From Phytophthora hibernalis (lineage: Eukaryota; Oomycota; Peronosporomycetes; Peronosporales; Peronosporaceae), in assembly GCA_012656075.1 (NCBI GenBank), contig JAAKBF010000060.1:352218-416217 (forward strand): DNA of 64,000 nucleotides, written 5' to 3'. The notes under the pieces were generated by a model that did not search any database, was not told the origin of the DNA, and worked only from the letters and a program-made list of their open reading frames with translations. Of this stretch, positions 33,351 to 44,881 are shown one piece after another. Both the position numbers and the translations under genes were made by a program. Within the stretch, counting starts at the first letter, position 1, and every line of letters begins with the position of its first letter.

Positions 33351-33460
33351 TGTGCTCTCAGCTTAGAGCTGAGAGAATAGATGAACAATGTGTGATCTCA
33401 GATTAGAGCTGAGAGAATAGATGAACAATGTGTGCTCTTAGCTTAGAACTGAGAGAATAG
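33351..33460. repeat. 40-bp tandem repeat, each unit with a hairpin
   Basis: There are two full copies and one partial copy of a 40-base unit starting TGTGCTCTCAGCTTAGAGCT. Each contains the inverted repeat CTCTCAGCT-TAG-AGCTGAGAG (exact in unit 1; single changes in units 2 and 3). It ends about 30 bp before the Gypsy insertion. Confidence 0.85.
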
Positions 33461-33489
33461 ACCCCAAAAAATGTTTTTGTTTCGAAAAT

Positions 33490-33966
33490 TGTAGTGAATC
33501 CCGGGCTGAAGTCCGTAAACTTGTAAGACAGTCGATGCGGGGACCAACCCGCACGGAAGTAGGGTCAAGTGTATTGATGTGTTGGTCACTTGGCCAAATA
33601 GAAAGTGAGAGACGTGAAGAGATCATGAGTCTGGTGCTCACCAGCTCGTTCTCACCAAGACGTGCCCCCAGAGGTTCGGACTGGCGCGAGGCAGAAGCCA
33701 CCTGCTCACCCCAAGTCCTGGACATGTAGTAGACCACTAAATCCTTATACAGCTTGGTCAGGCACTTGCCGTCCCAAGATATACAGCTGCTGCACCCATT
33801 GTCCCCGTCTTGTAGCCGTCAGACACATCTGGGTCCACCTGTGATCGACACAGAGACATCAGTTGGCGACTAACCATTCGCCAGTCGCCAGAGCCGAATG
33901 TATCTCTCCCCACTCAGAGGCAACTACTGCAGCGGCAACCAAGCTGAATACTCGGCGCCCACTACA
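33490..33966 (-). repeat. Gypsy 3' LTR
   Basis: 477 bp, bounded by TGTAGTG and CACTACA. It has few differences from the right LTR. Confidence 0.9.
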
Positions 33967-34558
33967 CAGCCCTCCGAGCTTGGTTTGCCGCTCCTTCGCT
34001 CGCGTCAGTCCGTTCTTCCAACAGCACTAACAACGCCGGTCCTGGTCCTTGCGATGACGAGAGGAACGGTTCTCGTTTTCACGAGGAGTCTCCTCGACTC
34101 TCGCTGCTGCAGTCTTTGACCGCGTTTGGCGTCCTACAGACCCAGCCGGCCCAGTCGCAGACTGCCCCAAACTTTCTTGCTGATCTTCATTACCCTGCTG
34201 TCCTTCAGGCTCTCGCGCAGATCTGCGTTGGCGTTTTCCGACACTCCGTTGTCCTTCAGGATCACTCGCAGTCTGGCGTCTTTGTTTCCAAGACTGCCGG
34301 CGCCTTGCCGGTCTCGACGAGTTGTTTGACTCGCCCCTTGGCTAAGTAGTTGAGAATGGTAGGATCCGCTGGTTCCCCACTCGGTCCTCCACTTGATGGC
34401 AGCTTGTTCCAGGCCTCTTCGAGCTCCTGGTCTCCTGCTGCTTTGACATACTTGTCCACGAGAACGCGAATCTCTTTCGCGAGGTCCGTCAGAGGCTCAT
34501 ACGAGTCCTCAATGGATTGTAAACCTTTCCATCCGACTTCAATCGCGTAGTCTCCAAT

Positions 34559-35200
34559 CTAGGCGTTCCACCGATGATTCTTCAGCTCGTCGACCGCCAA
34601 CACGACGCCTTGAGCAGACACGTGCTCGAGTAGCTCGTCGGTCACTTCCAAGCTGTCGTCCGCGTACATCTTGAGTCTCGAAGCGTGCATGTCCAGTTCG
34701 GCCCCAGACACCAAGTGCTCCACTCGAAACGAATGAGCATCCGCTCGTTTCACACGATACGTCCCAATCAACGTCACTTGTAGCTTGTTGCCCCGCTTCT
34801 CATCAACTTGAGAGCAGAGCACGTAGTCGCCCACCGTGAAATTAACCAGGTTCTCGCCACGCTCACGCTTCTTGTTGAGCAGGCGCTGCTTCAATCGTTG
34901 GTCTTCGACGGCACCGTGTATGAGACGGATGCTATCACGTAGTTGTGCGAGGTACCCTTCGATCTCCGCTGACTCCGGAATCTTTTGCAGCTTCTGCGTC
35001 TCGGGCAGGTAAAATTCGCGAAGCGGCGTCGGGTTCTGTAACCCAGTGAACAGCTTGGTCGGTGAATGGTTCCCCAACGACGGCACCGCCGTATGGTTCA
35101 AACTCGCTTGCACCATCGGGGCCAAGTACACCCAATCTTTGTAGGTCACCTTGTAGGCCTGAATCATCGCTCTAATCACTTGTAATATATCACGATTCAC
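34559..35200 (-). pseudogene. Gypsy integrase C-terminal part
   Basis: This covers the end of the integrase core (QVIRAMIQAYKVTYKDWVYL, VQASLNHTAVPSLGNHSP) and the C-terminal domain (NFTVGDYVLCSQV, VTLIGTYRVKRADAHSF), ending in a chromodomain-like tail. The catalytic Asp/Glu core lies upstream and is partly lost near 35200-35270. Confidence 0.8.
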
Positions 35201-35271
35201 TATCTATACTGATCCATTTATCCACGGACTGTTGGCCGGCGTGAACTTCTGCTGTGTACGCAGTCGTCGGC

Positions 35272-35883
35272 TCAGCTCGGCCACCACTTCATTCTTGAAG
35301 TGTGTACCATTATCCGACACCCAATCCGGCGGTATACCAAACTGCGAGGATAATCCTGCCCTCCACAATGCAAACACAACGAACAGTCATTCACAAATTT
35401 CGTCACCGTCTTCTTCAGATGGTCGATCACGAAAAGACGTTGGAGGTGAGCGATCATGGCTTGCTGCCCACGGTGACCTTGGCCGCCGCCGTGCGCCACA
35501 ATACACAGCCTCTGAATCAACTCGGTTGCTTCCACTGGCACCCCAATCCGTCCTCGCAGCTTGATCGTTCCATCTGTAGTGGTTTCAGCACCCGCCGGTG
35601 CTGGAAATTGTCCTTGGACCGCCCTCAATTCCTCGAACGTAGGCCAGACGAAATCTTCGCCGTCGAGACGTTGTTGTCCTGGCCTATTTGGCGTCGTTTG
35701 TCGACGCACGGTCCTGGTCGGTTTCACTGTCGCTACGGGTGTGTGATTCCCGGCCCACCGAGAAATCATGTCGGCCCATACATTGTCAGGACCAGGTACG
35801 TGCTCCACGACGTACCTGAAGTTCATGAGCTTCAGCGCCCACCTGAGCAGCTTGCCCTTGATGTGCTCCTTCACGCTCATCAT
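35272..35883 (-). pseudogene. Gypsy RNase H end and integrase zinc-binding domain
   Basis: The frame contains KGKLLRWALKLMNFRYVVEHVPG (end of RNase H, with the conserved H-x-P-G), then a linker. An HHCC-type zinc domain follows (AHGGGQGHRGQQAMI...NDCSLCLHC). Confidence 0.8.
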
Positions 35884-36366
35884 GCGGCGCGAAGATGTGA
35901 ATCAAATTTCTGTGGTCACAGAACATTCGAAAAGGTTGCGGTCGCAACAACAGGTAGTCCATCTTCTCACAGGCCAGTACAATGGGCAGGGCCTCCTTTT
36001 CAATCACGGTCCAATTCAACTGACTGCCCGTGAAGGTCCCGCTTATACACTGGATGAGTTGGTTTTGCTGCTCGGTGGCCGGTCGCTTCGGGTCATAGTT
36101 CCTGACTTGTGTCACGATAGCGGCCCAGCCAACGTCCGACGCATCTGAGAAAAGACACGTCGTCGTGCTTCATCGCGGAAGGCGAGTGTCGCCGACATGG
36201 CCAACATTTCCTTCACCGTATCAAACGCCGTCTTCTCATCCTTGCTCAACTCGATCTCGATCCCAGCCGCAGCACGTCGAGTGCGCTTGGTACTGGCCAA
36301 AGCTTCATCAAGTCGATGTTGCAAGGGTGCAACTTGGCGTGCGAAGTCAACGATGCTTTCACGCAT
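35786..36366 (-). pseudogene. Gypsy RNase H domain
   Basis: Two overlapping frames cover the RT connection (ELSKDEKTAFDTVKEML, FRDEARR) and RNase H (LNWTVIEKEALPIVLACEKMDYLLL, FRMFCDHRNLIHIFAP). The catalytic Glu of IEKEAL and Asp of FCDHRN are present. Confidence 0.8.
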
Positions 36367-36444
36367 CCAGTTGATTGCACAGACGAACTGCTGTAGCTCT
36401 CCAGCAGTCGTAGGATAAGGTAGTGATCGTAGTGTGTCAATCCG

Positions 36445-36786
36445 CTAAGGATCGTGACGGACTCCGTGTTTGTCAATCAGTCGCCCACACCACTTCACCT
36501 CAGTCTGGTAGAGACTTGACTTCTTCACACTCAGTTTCAACCCAAACTGGTTGAGCAGCGCGAATAACTCATCGAGCTTCTGCAGGTACACCTTGATGTC
36601 ATCGGCGTACAGGAGCAAGCCGTCTATCCAGATCAACAAGTGCTTGTACAGGAGACTTGCGAAACACGCTTCCATCGTCTTCTGGAAGTGTATGGCCGCG
36701 TCAGCGCAGCCTTGCGTTACACGCCGAGGAGTGAAAATCTTCTCGTCGGACATGTAGGACATAAATTCCTGACAGAGCTCAGCCAA
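36445..36786 (-). pseudogene. Gypsy reverse transcriptase palm
   Basis: This contains FTPRRVTQGCADAAIHFQKT and the catalytic box LLLYADDIKVYL, then FGLKLSVKKSSLYQTEVKWCGRLI. Upstream RT motifs are split off by stops near 36790-37010. Confidence 0.85.
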
Positions 36787-37011
36787 AGGTAGCTACCAGA
36801 AGCCCTTAAGAAAATCAAAAAGTCCAAAGTATTTCATTCCATGTGCATTGTCCAGTACGAACGAAAAATCGGCATCACTGCTGCCATCATCTCCGTCTGC
36901 TCATTCCTTGTCTGTAGCCCGTAGCTTGCCGCACATCCATTAGGTCCGCAGACTCCTTGACAGGAACAACGGGGCTCGACCATCGACTCTTTGGATTATC
37001 ATAGACCAGTC

Positions 37012-37611
37012 CTAAGTCCACAAGACGATCGTTAAATTCGCGTTAAAATTTTCGAACATGCGAATGTACCTGCGGGGCTTACACTTTGTTGGGCGATCCC
37101 CATCCTTCAAACGCACTTCGAGTGGCGGCACGTTGGTCGGAGGGCCATCACGCAATTCCAGACGCCACACGTCGTACTCGTGCAAAATCGTGCGCAAAGT
37201 CTCCACATGCTCCAACGGAAATCCATTCTCCACCGCCCGATCAATCAGTCGCTCCACCGCCGCGACAATGTCATCATCGCCACTTGGTTTCGATCCGTCG
37301 ATCTTGGCAGGCATCTCGTCCACCTCCAAGTCGATCGGATCACCACTGGTTTCGTCTTCACCCCGCGTGGCTAACTGCTGCAGCTGACGATCCACGTCAA
37401 TCCCCAGTGACGTGAGTAAGTCATTGTTCACGATGAACTCGCCATCGTCGACATCCATCACGAGTACGTCCACCGCCGTCATCGGTTCCACCGGTCCCAC
37501 AGCCGTGTGGATCATTACGTGAGACTTGTACTTCACAGTCACTATCACAGGACCAAAGGTCTGGTTCTGGATCGGGTTAACCAGCTCCACTGCAACCACA
37601 CTGGGGTCCAC
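37012..37611 (-). pseudogene. Gypsy protease end and RT linker
   Basis: The frame continues the protease fold (VTVKYKSHVMIHTAVGPV, VLVMDVDDGEFIVNNDLL), then a linker and the RT entry (VENGFPLEHVETLRTILHEY, then PLEVRLKDGDRPTKCKPRRY). Confidence 0.75.
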
Positions 37612-38150
37612 TCGTTCCAGTGCGAGTTCCCAATCACTGTGTAGTCCGATCCACTGTCAGGACTGTTCTGCAGTTCCAACTTGCCGTTTAGCGTAACCAC
37701 ACGATCAGTAGATGGTAGAAGTTCTACAAGTCGTTTCAACTTGGCCTTCGTGTTGCGCGTCTCCTTGATCTTCGTCCAACACTCTTCCTTGTCTTTTTGA
37801 GAAGCAGTCGACCAGTCGCGCATCCAGTGCAGCTCTTGGACTTCGGACAAGGTCCTGGCGGAGGCTTCGACAAACGGGGAGCCTTCAAGTTCTTGCTCGT
37901 CGACCCGTTCGCAGTTGCCACAGAACTTGCTGTCGTCGTCATTGTCGTCAGCGCAGCAGGCGTCTTCTCTTCCCAACGCCACTTTTGCTTTGCCGGTTGA
38001 TGGGTCTTGGGCTTCTTGTCGCCTGGTCCAGTCGCGTCCTTCTTCTGCAGCAGCTGGCGCTGATGTTGTCGCTTTCTCCAGAATGGGACTGAACAACGCC
38101 CTCGGGTCATTCGCAGCGTCCCGGTGCGTGAAGCGAAGGCACTGCTTCAC
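37545..38150 (-). pseudogene. Gypsy gag end and protease active site
   Basis: A charged gag region includes a Cys pair (FCGNC). It is followed by the protease active-site segment DSGSDYTVIGNSHW, and a frameshift to the next frame at about 37560-37611. Further gag sequence (38368-38619) is in pieces. Confidence 0.75.
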
Positions 38151-38777
38151 CCCCTCCTTCCACGACTTGGGCCAGCGGTTTGCGTTTCTCCTTCGTGACC
38201 GATATGCCCCTGAAGCACTCCGTCAATCCATGGTCTTCGACGATGGTGTGGAAGCATTGAAGTAGCCTTGCATTCACATCACTCCTCCTTCTGCATCCTT
38301 GACGTCGGGTAGTGCAGCGTTCTTCATGCTGCTCACCATATACTCGATCTCCGCGGTCAGCATGCCTTCAGTGGCGTCGGCCGACTCCACGTTGAGTTGA
38401 AGCTCGCAGAATACGTCGAGGAGACGTGACTCGAACGACCGCGTCGTAGTTCTCTCCAGTCACGTGGCAGCGAGCTTGCATCTTGGCTTCGTAGTCACGC
38501 CGGTCGCGCTTCCACTTCACGAGCGCTTCGTGCGAAACCGACTCGATCATGGGCGGCAGTATCGGCGTGAAGAGTGGGACGGTACCAGTCGGTACATTCA
38601 TGCCAGCGGCGCGCACCATTCTGCACGGCTAGCTTGGTCCGTGAGGGCCCACCGACGATTACGCTGATCAGGTCTGCGGCTCGGTCGTCGATGAGTAGAA
38701 TGGCTTCAGTTCCACCGTGGGACACGGGCGAATATTGACAGTGTCGCAGCAGTGGGTGATTTTACTAAAGTATTCTT

Positions 38778-39252
38778 TGTAGTGAGTCCCGGCTGAAGTC
38801 CGTAAACTTGTAAGACAGTCGATGCGGGGACCAACCCGCACGAAAGTAGGGTCAAGTGTATTGATGTGTTGGTCACTTGGCCAAATAGAAAGTGAGAGAC
38901 GTGAAGAGATCATGAGTCTGGTGCTCACCAGCTCGTTCTCACCAAGACGTGCCCCAGAGGTTCGGACTGGCGCGAGGCAGAAGCCACCTGCTCACCCCAA
39001 GTCCTGGACATGTAGTAGACCACTAAATCCTTATACAGCTTGGTCAGGCACTTGCCGTCCCAAGATATACAGCTGCTGCACCCATTGTCCCCGTCTTGTA
39101 GCCGTCAGACACATCTGGGTCCACCTGTGATCGACACAGAGACATCAGTTGGCGACTAACCATTCGCCAGTCGCCAGAGCCGAATGTATCTCTCCCCACT
39201 CAGAGGCAACTGCTGCATCGGCAACCAAGCTGAATACTCGGCGCTCACTACA
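38778..39252 (-). repeat. Gypsy 5' LTR
   Basis: 475 bp, same termini as the left LTR. Because the coding strand is minus, this is the 5' LTR. Confidence 0.9.
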
Positions 39253-39326
39253 AAAATGTATGAACTTCTTCCGTGCAAACGTTTCGCTTGGCCGTACAAC
39301 CCCGCGCGACGCTTGCACCAGTATAT

Positions 39327-39378
39327 AGAAATCGGTATCTTACCCAGATCTTCTGAGTCAGGTAAGATACCGATTTCT
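39327..39378. repeat. 18-bp perfect hairpin with 16-base loop
   Basis: Arms AGAAATCGGTATCTTACC (39327-39344) and its exact complement (39361-39378). It lies between the Gypsy target site and the truncated 5' LTR end of Copia-2. Confidence 0.9.
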
Positions 39379-40571
39379 GGTAAATAGGAGTAGCTGCTTC
39401 AGGCAGAAGGACTGCTATCCTGATTACAATAGGGTTATGAGCCCAACTGCGTGGTCCGGAGACGCAAGGATGGAGTACAGATAAAGGGAGCCTGATGTGG
39501 TTTGGAACAAGGATGGCCGACCGATGAATTGTAACGGCCGCGACTGACCTCTATACAAACGACAGATGATGTTTTACCTAGCCTGTGTGGATGTGAAGGA
39601 AAACGAGTTGTCTCAGAACTGAGGTGGAGCAGGACAACAGGAACTACGCTCATAGATCATGCACATTAGCCAGACAAGTGATGACTTACATTTCTGGTCG
39701 AGATATATGGGGTATTGGACTAGAAGGTATGAGGGTCGTGAAAATACCACGACGAAGCTGTACACGCAGTGAACGCTTCGCCAAAAACTAGAATCGGCTG
39801 CATGCCGTCAGGGTGCCGACGTCGTAAACCATCTATATTATCTACTATCTCTGAGAGGACAGTTAGCGGCGCTGGATGCTGATGTAAGCGATTCGTGGAT
39901 GGTTGATATTATGGTTCGCTCGATGTCACAATTCGAGTACTATCAACGGTTTCAAATGCTCACTTTGATTGGGAGGGATCAACTGGAAACACCACTTGGA
40001 GCCCGAGCAATATTACTGACCCTGGAGAAAACTGTGGCGTTAGAAAGGGAACGAAACCAACCCCGGTCAGAACCAGCAAGTAGTCGCGCGGCGTCCCGAA
40101 TATCGAGAAATGCATCAGGGCTGGACCAGACGAGCAGAAAGAGATCGGCGTTTGAGATAGAGGTGGGCCAAACGTATCAGCCACAAAGAAAACGAAAACA
40201 GCGTTGCTAGGACGAAAAGGCTCACCAGCGGCAAATTGATATCGAAAATGGTGCCTGTTTTATGCCACGAGACTGGGTATAGGAAATTCGAGTGTCCACG
40301 TCGTGAAGATGATGATGGTGCGCAGCGATCAAAAGGCGAGCCTTTTAACCCTCTACATACAAAGTTCACTGCTGAAGTACCATGATATGACTCAATGCCA
40401 ACGTATCATAGTACGGAGAACACAGAATCGACGACAGAAGAGGATTAGCAGAGAGATTGTAACCAGACACTAGATGGGTATGATGCTACGTCGTTTCCCG
40501 GTATTTGGACTCCTATGCCAAGGAGAAGATGAATATCGTGGGCCCGGAAAACATAGTAATCGCGTGAAGAG

Positions 40572-40787
40572 ATGCCATACTCAATTAGTTGTTGGTGTTT
40601 CGATAGCGGTACAAATAAACATCTCGTTGGGGACAAGAGCTACTTTGTTGATTACGCTGAATTAGAGGCATCCGACAAGAAACCAATACGTAGTTGTCAC
40701 GGATGGATTCAAGCTGAATGGATCGGAACTGTTGAGCTATACAGGGAAGCTAGTTTCAAATCAGCTCGAAGGCGTTTACTATGCTGA
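40572..40787 (+). pseudogene. Copia-2 protease
   Basis: This contains the retropepsin motif FDSGTNKHLVGDKSYFVDY. It is preceded by remnants of gag and followed by a broken integrase region (40781-41400). Confidence 0.75.
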
Positions 40788-41432
40788 GAGGCATGAAAAT
40801 ATCATCTCGCAGTCTAAACGGGAGGACCAAGGGCTACGACTCTGACCGATACATGTACTCCGTTGTCAAAGATGATGTCATCGGCTTAGAAGTCACTAGA
40901 GACATCCGTGGAATGCCCTTCGTAACTGCAAAGAATGATTTCCTGCGTGGAGCGACGGAGAGTGAGCATCCAGTCGTATATGTGAACTTCACTATTGTGA
41001 AGTCCGCAAGCAATTGCAGAGTTGGCTTCGTCCTATGATACCAATAAGGAAGGCTCGGCTGTAAATTGTATTACCCAAATTGAGCGTACGGTTGGGTACG
41101 CCTTCGGCGCCAGGTACAATGAAGACATTGTCTAGATGGACCGAAATAATTCAGAGTACAACTCTGCCGTCGTGGGACTTTCATATGCCGATCCTAAAAT
41201 AAGTGAGTTGGGACAGCAATCATACCAACCTACCGATCGCACGGAGCATATCGAGGGGAGTGTGCATAATACCGATAATCGGGGTACCTCGAAGAGTCAA
41301 ATGTTTCCGAGGAACTGCGATGTTTCGAGGAGATTAGATCAAAGGCTGGTGGGGCAGATTATCCACCACGCGGGCAAGGTCCCGCAAATACTGCTCGTCT
41401 GAGCACGACCGCTAACCAGCGAGGACTTCATT

Positions 41433-41888
41433 TTGACGATTCACATGGGTTATTCGAGGAGTCTACATTGCCTGACAAAGTGGTGTTCAGTGGAGAACGC
41501 CAACGCCCGTTGCGTAACGTCAAAAACGATGAAAAAGACACAACATCAAATGGATAGGCGGTGCGAAAATGATAAAGGAGAAAAAGAAGATACATCACGA
41601 CGGAAGAAGAAAACGGGACTACGAGAACGATCAGATGGAGGACTTGATGATTTCGACCTGTATACTGCTTTCTCTGCTGTACTTGATGATCTTTCGACTG
41701 GTAAAGACATTGCAAAGGACTATTCAGGGTTTGCAAATGTAGTTGGAAGCAAAAATGAGCGCACGGCGCACAAGTGGTATGAGTCTGAAGTTCGTCTTCC
41801 CAGAACATTGAAAGACGCACTGGATTCGCCACAACACCAGGAATGGTGGAAAGAAATGAAGAATGACATGTGTGGCATGGAGGAAAAG
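41433..41888 (+). pseudogene. Copia-2 integrase-RT linker, cut by a solo LTR
   Basis: A charged linker leads into the typical pre-RT segment PRTLKDALDSPQHQEWWKEM and then MEEK, where the solo LTR begins. After the LTR the same frame resumes (VLELVPENQ, 42436 on). Confidence 0.75.
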
Positions 41889-42428
41889 TGTCACGAGTGA
41901 GAACGGATGCAACCGCTCTCTCGTGTGCGCGCAGCAGCAACGTGAAGTGCAGCGAGTCGTTAGTGGGCGAAGTAAGGGAGCTGTTGGCTACATTTGGGCG
42001 ACATCATATTCTTTGTGGCAGTTTGGCTACACTGGCGTCCCGGTTGGACCCGCTGCGGCAATGGCCGCAACAGTTGCCTTTTTGGAGAGAGAGCCGCCAA
42101 GTCAGATCTGGCGGCGCGCTCGGAGGGACGACCAAGGACGGATGGCATGAACAGTGGTGAACCGTGATCTGATAGCTGGACGCAGTGAAGCCGAGAAGGG
42201 GCGTCGTGTCAAGGGTAGTGGCCGTGCGTGCGCGGCTAACGAAAGGAAACAGAGCACGAAAGCGAAAGGAAGTCAGGTCAGTCGTGAGTTTACCTTTTAC
42301 TCAACAAGTTGCTGCATTTGCTTGTAGTTTGCTCGTTGGGAATATTGCTTGTTGCTGGTACAACCTCTGGCTTCTACTCCCATACAGCGCAGGGCCCGGT
42401 CCCCCCCCAAGAGGGACGACTCGGGACA
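41889..42428. repeat. solo LTR inserted in Copia-2
   Basis: This is a 540-bp block more GC-rich than its surroundings. It starts TGTCACGAG and ends CTCGGGACA (inverted termini, one mismatch), with 5-bp flanks AAAAG (41884-41888) and AAAGG (42429-42433), which I read as a target duplication with one change. Removing the block and one flank joins the split RT entry region in frame. It has no internal retroviral genes. It does not resemble the Copia-1 or Gypsy LTRs in this window. Confidence 0.75.
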
Positions 42429-42433
42429 AAAGG

Positions 42434-43735
42434 ACGTGTTAGAACTTGTGCCAGAAAATCAGATTTCTGAAGGAAAGAAGGCGCTGCGTACCATGTGGAG
42501 ATACTAACTGAAAACCAACTTGCTTGGATTTGTCAATCGGTTTCGATCTCGATTGGTTTCTCTAGGAAAACATTCTCACCTGTTGCTCGGATGGTCTCAT
42601 TGAGATTGGTTTTGGTTCTGTGTAATATCCTAAAGTTGATACTGAACCAGTGCGATATTAACACTTGCGTACCTGAACGCACTTCTGAAAATCATGCACT
42701 TCATTAATGATATTCCTGGATTTTCATGTCTGAAAGGAATGGTGTGGAAAGTAATGGAAAAAATGGGCTCTCTATGGACTAGATCAATCCGGTCGTGAAT
42801 GGAATGAACATATATCGGTGTGGCTCAGCAACAAAGGGTTTTCGCAGTGTACAACGGAGACATTTTTGTTTGTTTATCGCAAGGACGGCGTGATGGCGCT
42901 TCTACTCTTGTATGTAGATGACATCATTCTACGAATGCTGAGCAATTCAAACTTGCAGTATTTAAGAAGCTTGATGAAGCCTTTGAGATAAACGATCAGG
43001 GTATTTTACATGAATTTCGTCGTGTCCAGGTGGATATCACGGAAGAAGGAATTAAGCTGCACCAGTCCAAGTATTGTCGAGACATACTAGAAAGCTTCGG
43101 CTTCATCAATGCTCAAGGATGCCGGACGCCAATAAAGATTTCAGCGAAGCTGAAGGCTTTCATTTGATTAAAGGGCAACCTCATGTTCTTGGCAACTACA
43201 ACGCGCCCCGATCTCGCTTACGCTGTTGGACAGCTGAGTCGATTTTTATCCAACCCTACTGCGGTGCTGTCAAACGTGTACTTCGTTTTCTTGCTGCCAC
43301 TCAAAACCATGGGATATTTTTCGATCACCGGAAAGCAGAAACGATGTCAGAAGAAATCACAATCTAGGGCCTTTGCGATTCTGACAGGGCAAATTGCCCT
43401 GAGGCCAGAAAGAGTGTTACTGGTTTCGTACTGATGGTGGACCGATTTCCTGGTGTGCCCGCATACAATTGGTAGTTGCTCCGTCAACATCAGATGCTGA
43501 ATATGTGACCTCTTGTGAGGCTTGCATGGAAGGACACGGCTTAGCAAATATGCTGATCGAAGTCATTCCCGAGCAGATGAAGGTCGCGGACGCTCTTACG
43601 AATCCATTGGTGCTTCCTAAACTGTGCAAGATGAAAATGAAAATGCTCATGAGAATGATTCCAACCACAGCACGGACAGAGCGGGAAATCAAGCGCAAAC
43701 ACCTTGCTTCTCAGAACGGCGCACCCCAATAGATG
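42434..43735 (+). pseudogene. Copia-2 reverse transcriptase and RNase H
   Basis: Pieces in order: the RT entry (FSPVARMVSLRLVLVL, 42570-42620), the catalytic box LLLLYVDDIIL (about 42900-42932), the post-RT motif TTRPDLAYAVGQLSRFLSNP (43197-43260) and the RNase H motif STSDAEYVTSCEACMEG (43482-43530). Stops and shifts separate them. Confidence 0.8.
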
Positions 43736-44411
43736 GCACGTAATCGAATGTTCCGAAGTTCATCACTTCGGATGACGGCTGCAATTGGAGAAATCTACGA
43801 CAAAACTATTGCTACCAGCCGGGACAAGGCGTTGCAAAAGAATACCGCAGAACTTCGGAGTGCGACGAGGGCACACGGTTTGGTCTTTCATATGTAGTGC
43901 TGCTCTGCAGCTTAGGCTTTGATTTTCTCCGAAGTAGGAATAACTAAATCGTAACAAGAGAGTGCAGCATTGAGTAACTGCTTCCTGCAGAAGGTCTGCC
44001 ATCCAGATAACAATAAACCAGGGTCGATGCGGTCCATCTCGTGGTCTCTGAAAACTTTGCTAAAGCGACACCTAGCGCAAAACTAATGTTAGGATTCCTG
44101 AAGACATCGATCTCGTGCTATCATGCGGTTCAAAATAATATTATGTTGAAACCCCTAGTACCCGTCATTGGGAAGACACACGCACATTGCACGAAAACAA
44201 AGCAATGGATGAAAGGCACGTGCATCTGTCCGCACATCTCCACCACAAGCATCTCCATGCTCGACCATGTATTGCTACACTGGAGACATGTGCGGAGCGA
44301 GGCAACATTTAAAGTGAGTGAGCCACAGGGGCTGAATTTTTGTAGTTTGCTTGTACTAAAAGTAGTTTAAATTAGTAATATTATATTTCCAACTAGTACT
44401 AATAGGTCAAT

Positions 44412-44503
44412 CATCCTCCCTTTCCTTTGATCTCGTCACTCACGGCTACTGAGCTGGGCAAGCACTTGATTAGTTTGCGAAGCTTGGTTGCCAATACCTA
44501 ACT
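44412..44503 (-). repeat. split direct repeat B2
   Basis: Matches 44785-44865 in the same orientation, from CTTTCCTTTGAT(C/T)TCGTCA to GGTTGCCAATAC. Confidence 0.75.
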
Positions 44504-44784
44504 AATACCTCTGTCATATCTAGTATTTCGAGTAGACTTGACCCCGGGGAACAGTCTATAAAACCCGTAAGGAAAAAATAACGCTTGGGAAAATACTACT
44601 CCCCAGTCAGATGCAAGTCCACTCTGAGAAGAAGAAAAATGTTGGGGTCCTGGTTCTTCTTGTTTATCTGCTGTCTGGGGCTCCGCGTTCTTTTCTGTCG
44701 AATCCACTTCTGGCGTGGCGTCTCCAAACCGGAAATATACGGTTCGCTTTCGGTCCCCGGACCGGTTAAGTAAACCGTGCACTT

Positions 44785-44865
44785 TTCCTTTGATTTCGTC
44801 AGTCACGACTACTGAGAGGGACAAGCACTTGATTTGTTAGCGAAGCTTGGTTGCCAATACCCCCG
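44785..44865 (-). repeat. split direct repeat B1
   Basis: Lies directly after the recombinase stop (44882) in element orientation and matches B2. Confidence 0.75.
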
Positions 44866-44881
44866 TGTCCTGGCCAGTGGA

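Larger units (their letters stand above)
33490..39252 (-). mobile_element. Gypsy (Ty3-type) LTR retrotransposon
   Basis: LTRs at 33490-33966 and 38778-39252 start TGTAGTGA and end CACTACA. The target duplication AAAAT is at 33485-33489 and 39253-39257. The minus-strand coding order is gag, protease, reverse transcriptase, RNase H, integrase, as in Gypsy elements. Frames are broken several times, while the LTRs are very similar, so insertion seems fairly recent. The uninterrupted version of the target site is visible at about 57980-58030 in this window. Confidence 0.92.
39386..44015 (+). mobile_element. Copia-2: old, decayed Ty1/Copia retrotransposon
   Basis: The last 45 bases of the two LTRs match (39386-39430 and 43971-44015, ending near ATTACAATA / ATAACAATA). 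The 5' LTR is otherwise missing. A primer-binding site GGGTTATGAGCCC is at 39432-39444. Plus-strand pieces in order: gag (39899-40210) with a partial zinc knuckle (CHETGYRKFECP, about 40256), protease (CWCFDSGTNKHLVGD, about 40590), integrase remnants, RT and RNase H. Many stops interrupt them. A solo LTR is inserted in the RT entry region. Confidence 0.8.

Noticed and set aside
33351..33460. CRISPR-like array
   Set aside because: The 40-bp units are contiguous with no unique spacers, and the genome is eukaryotic.
44412..44865. DIRS-type inverted terminal repeats for the tyrosine-recombinase element
   Set aside because: The repeats found are all in direct orientation (A1, B1-A2-B2), so PAT/Ngaro fits and DIRS does not.
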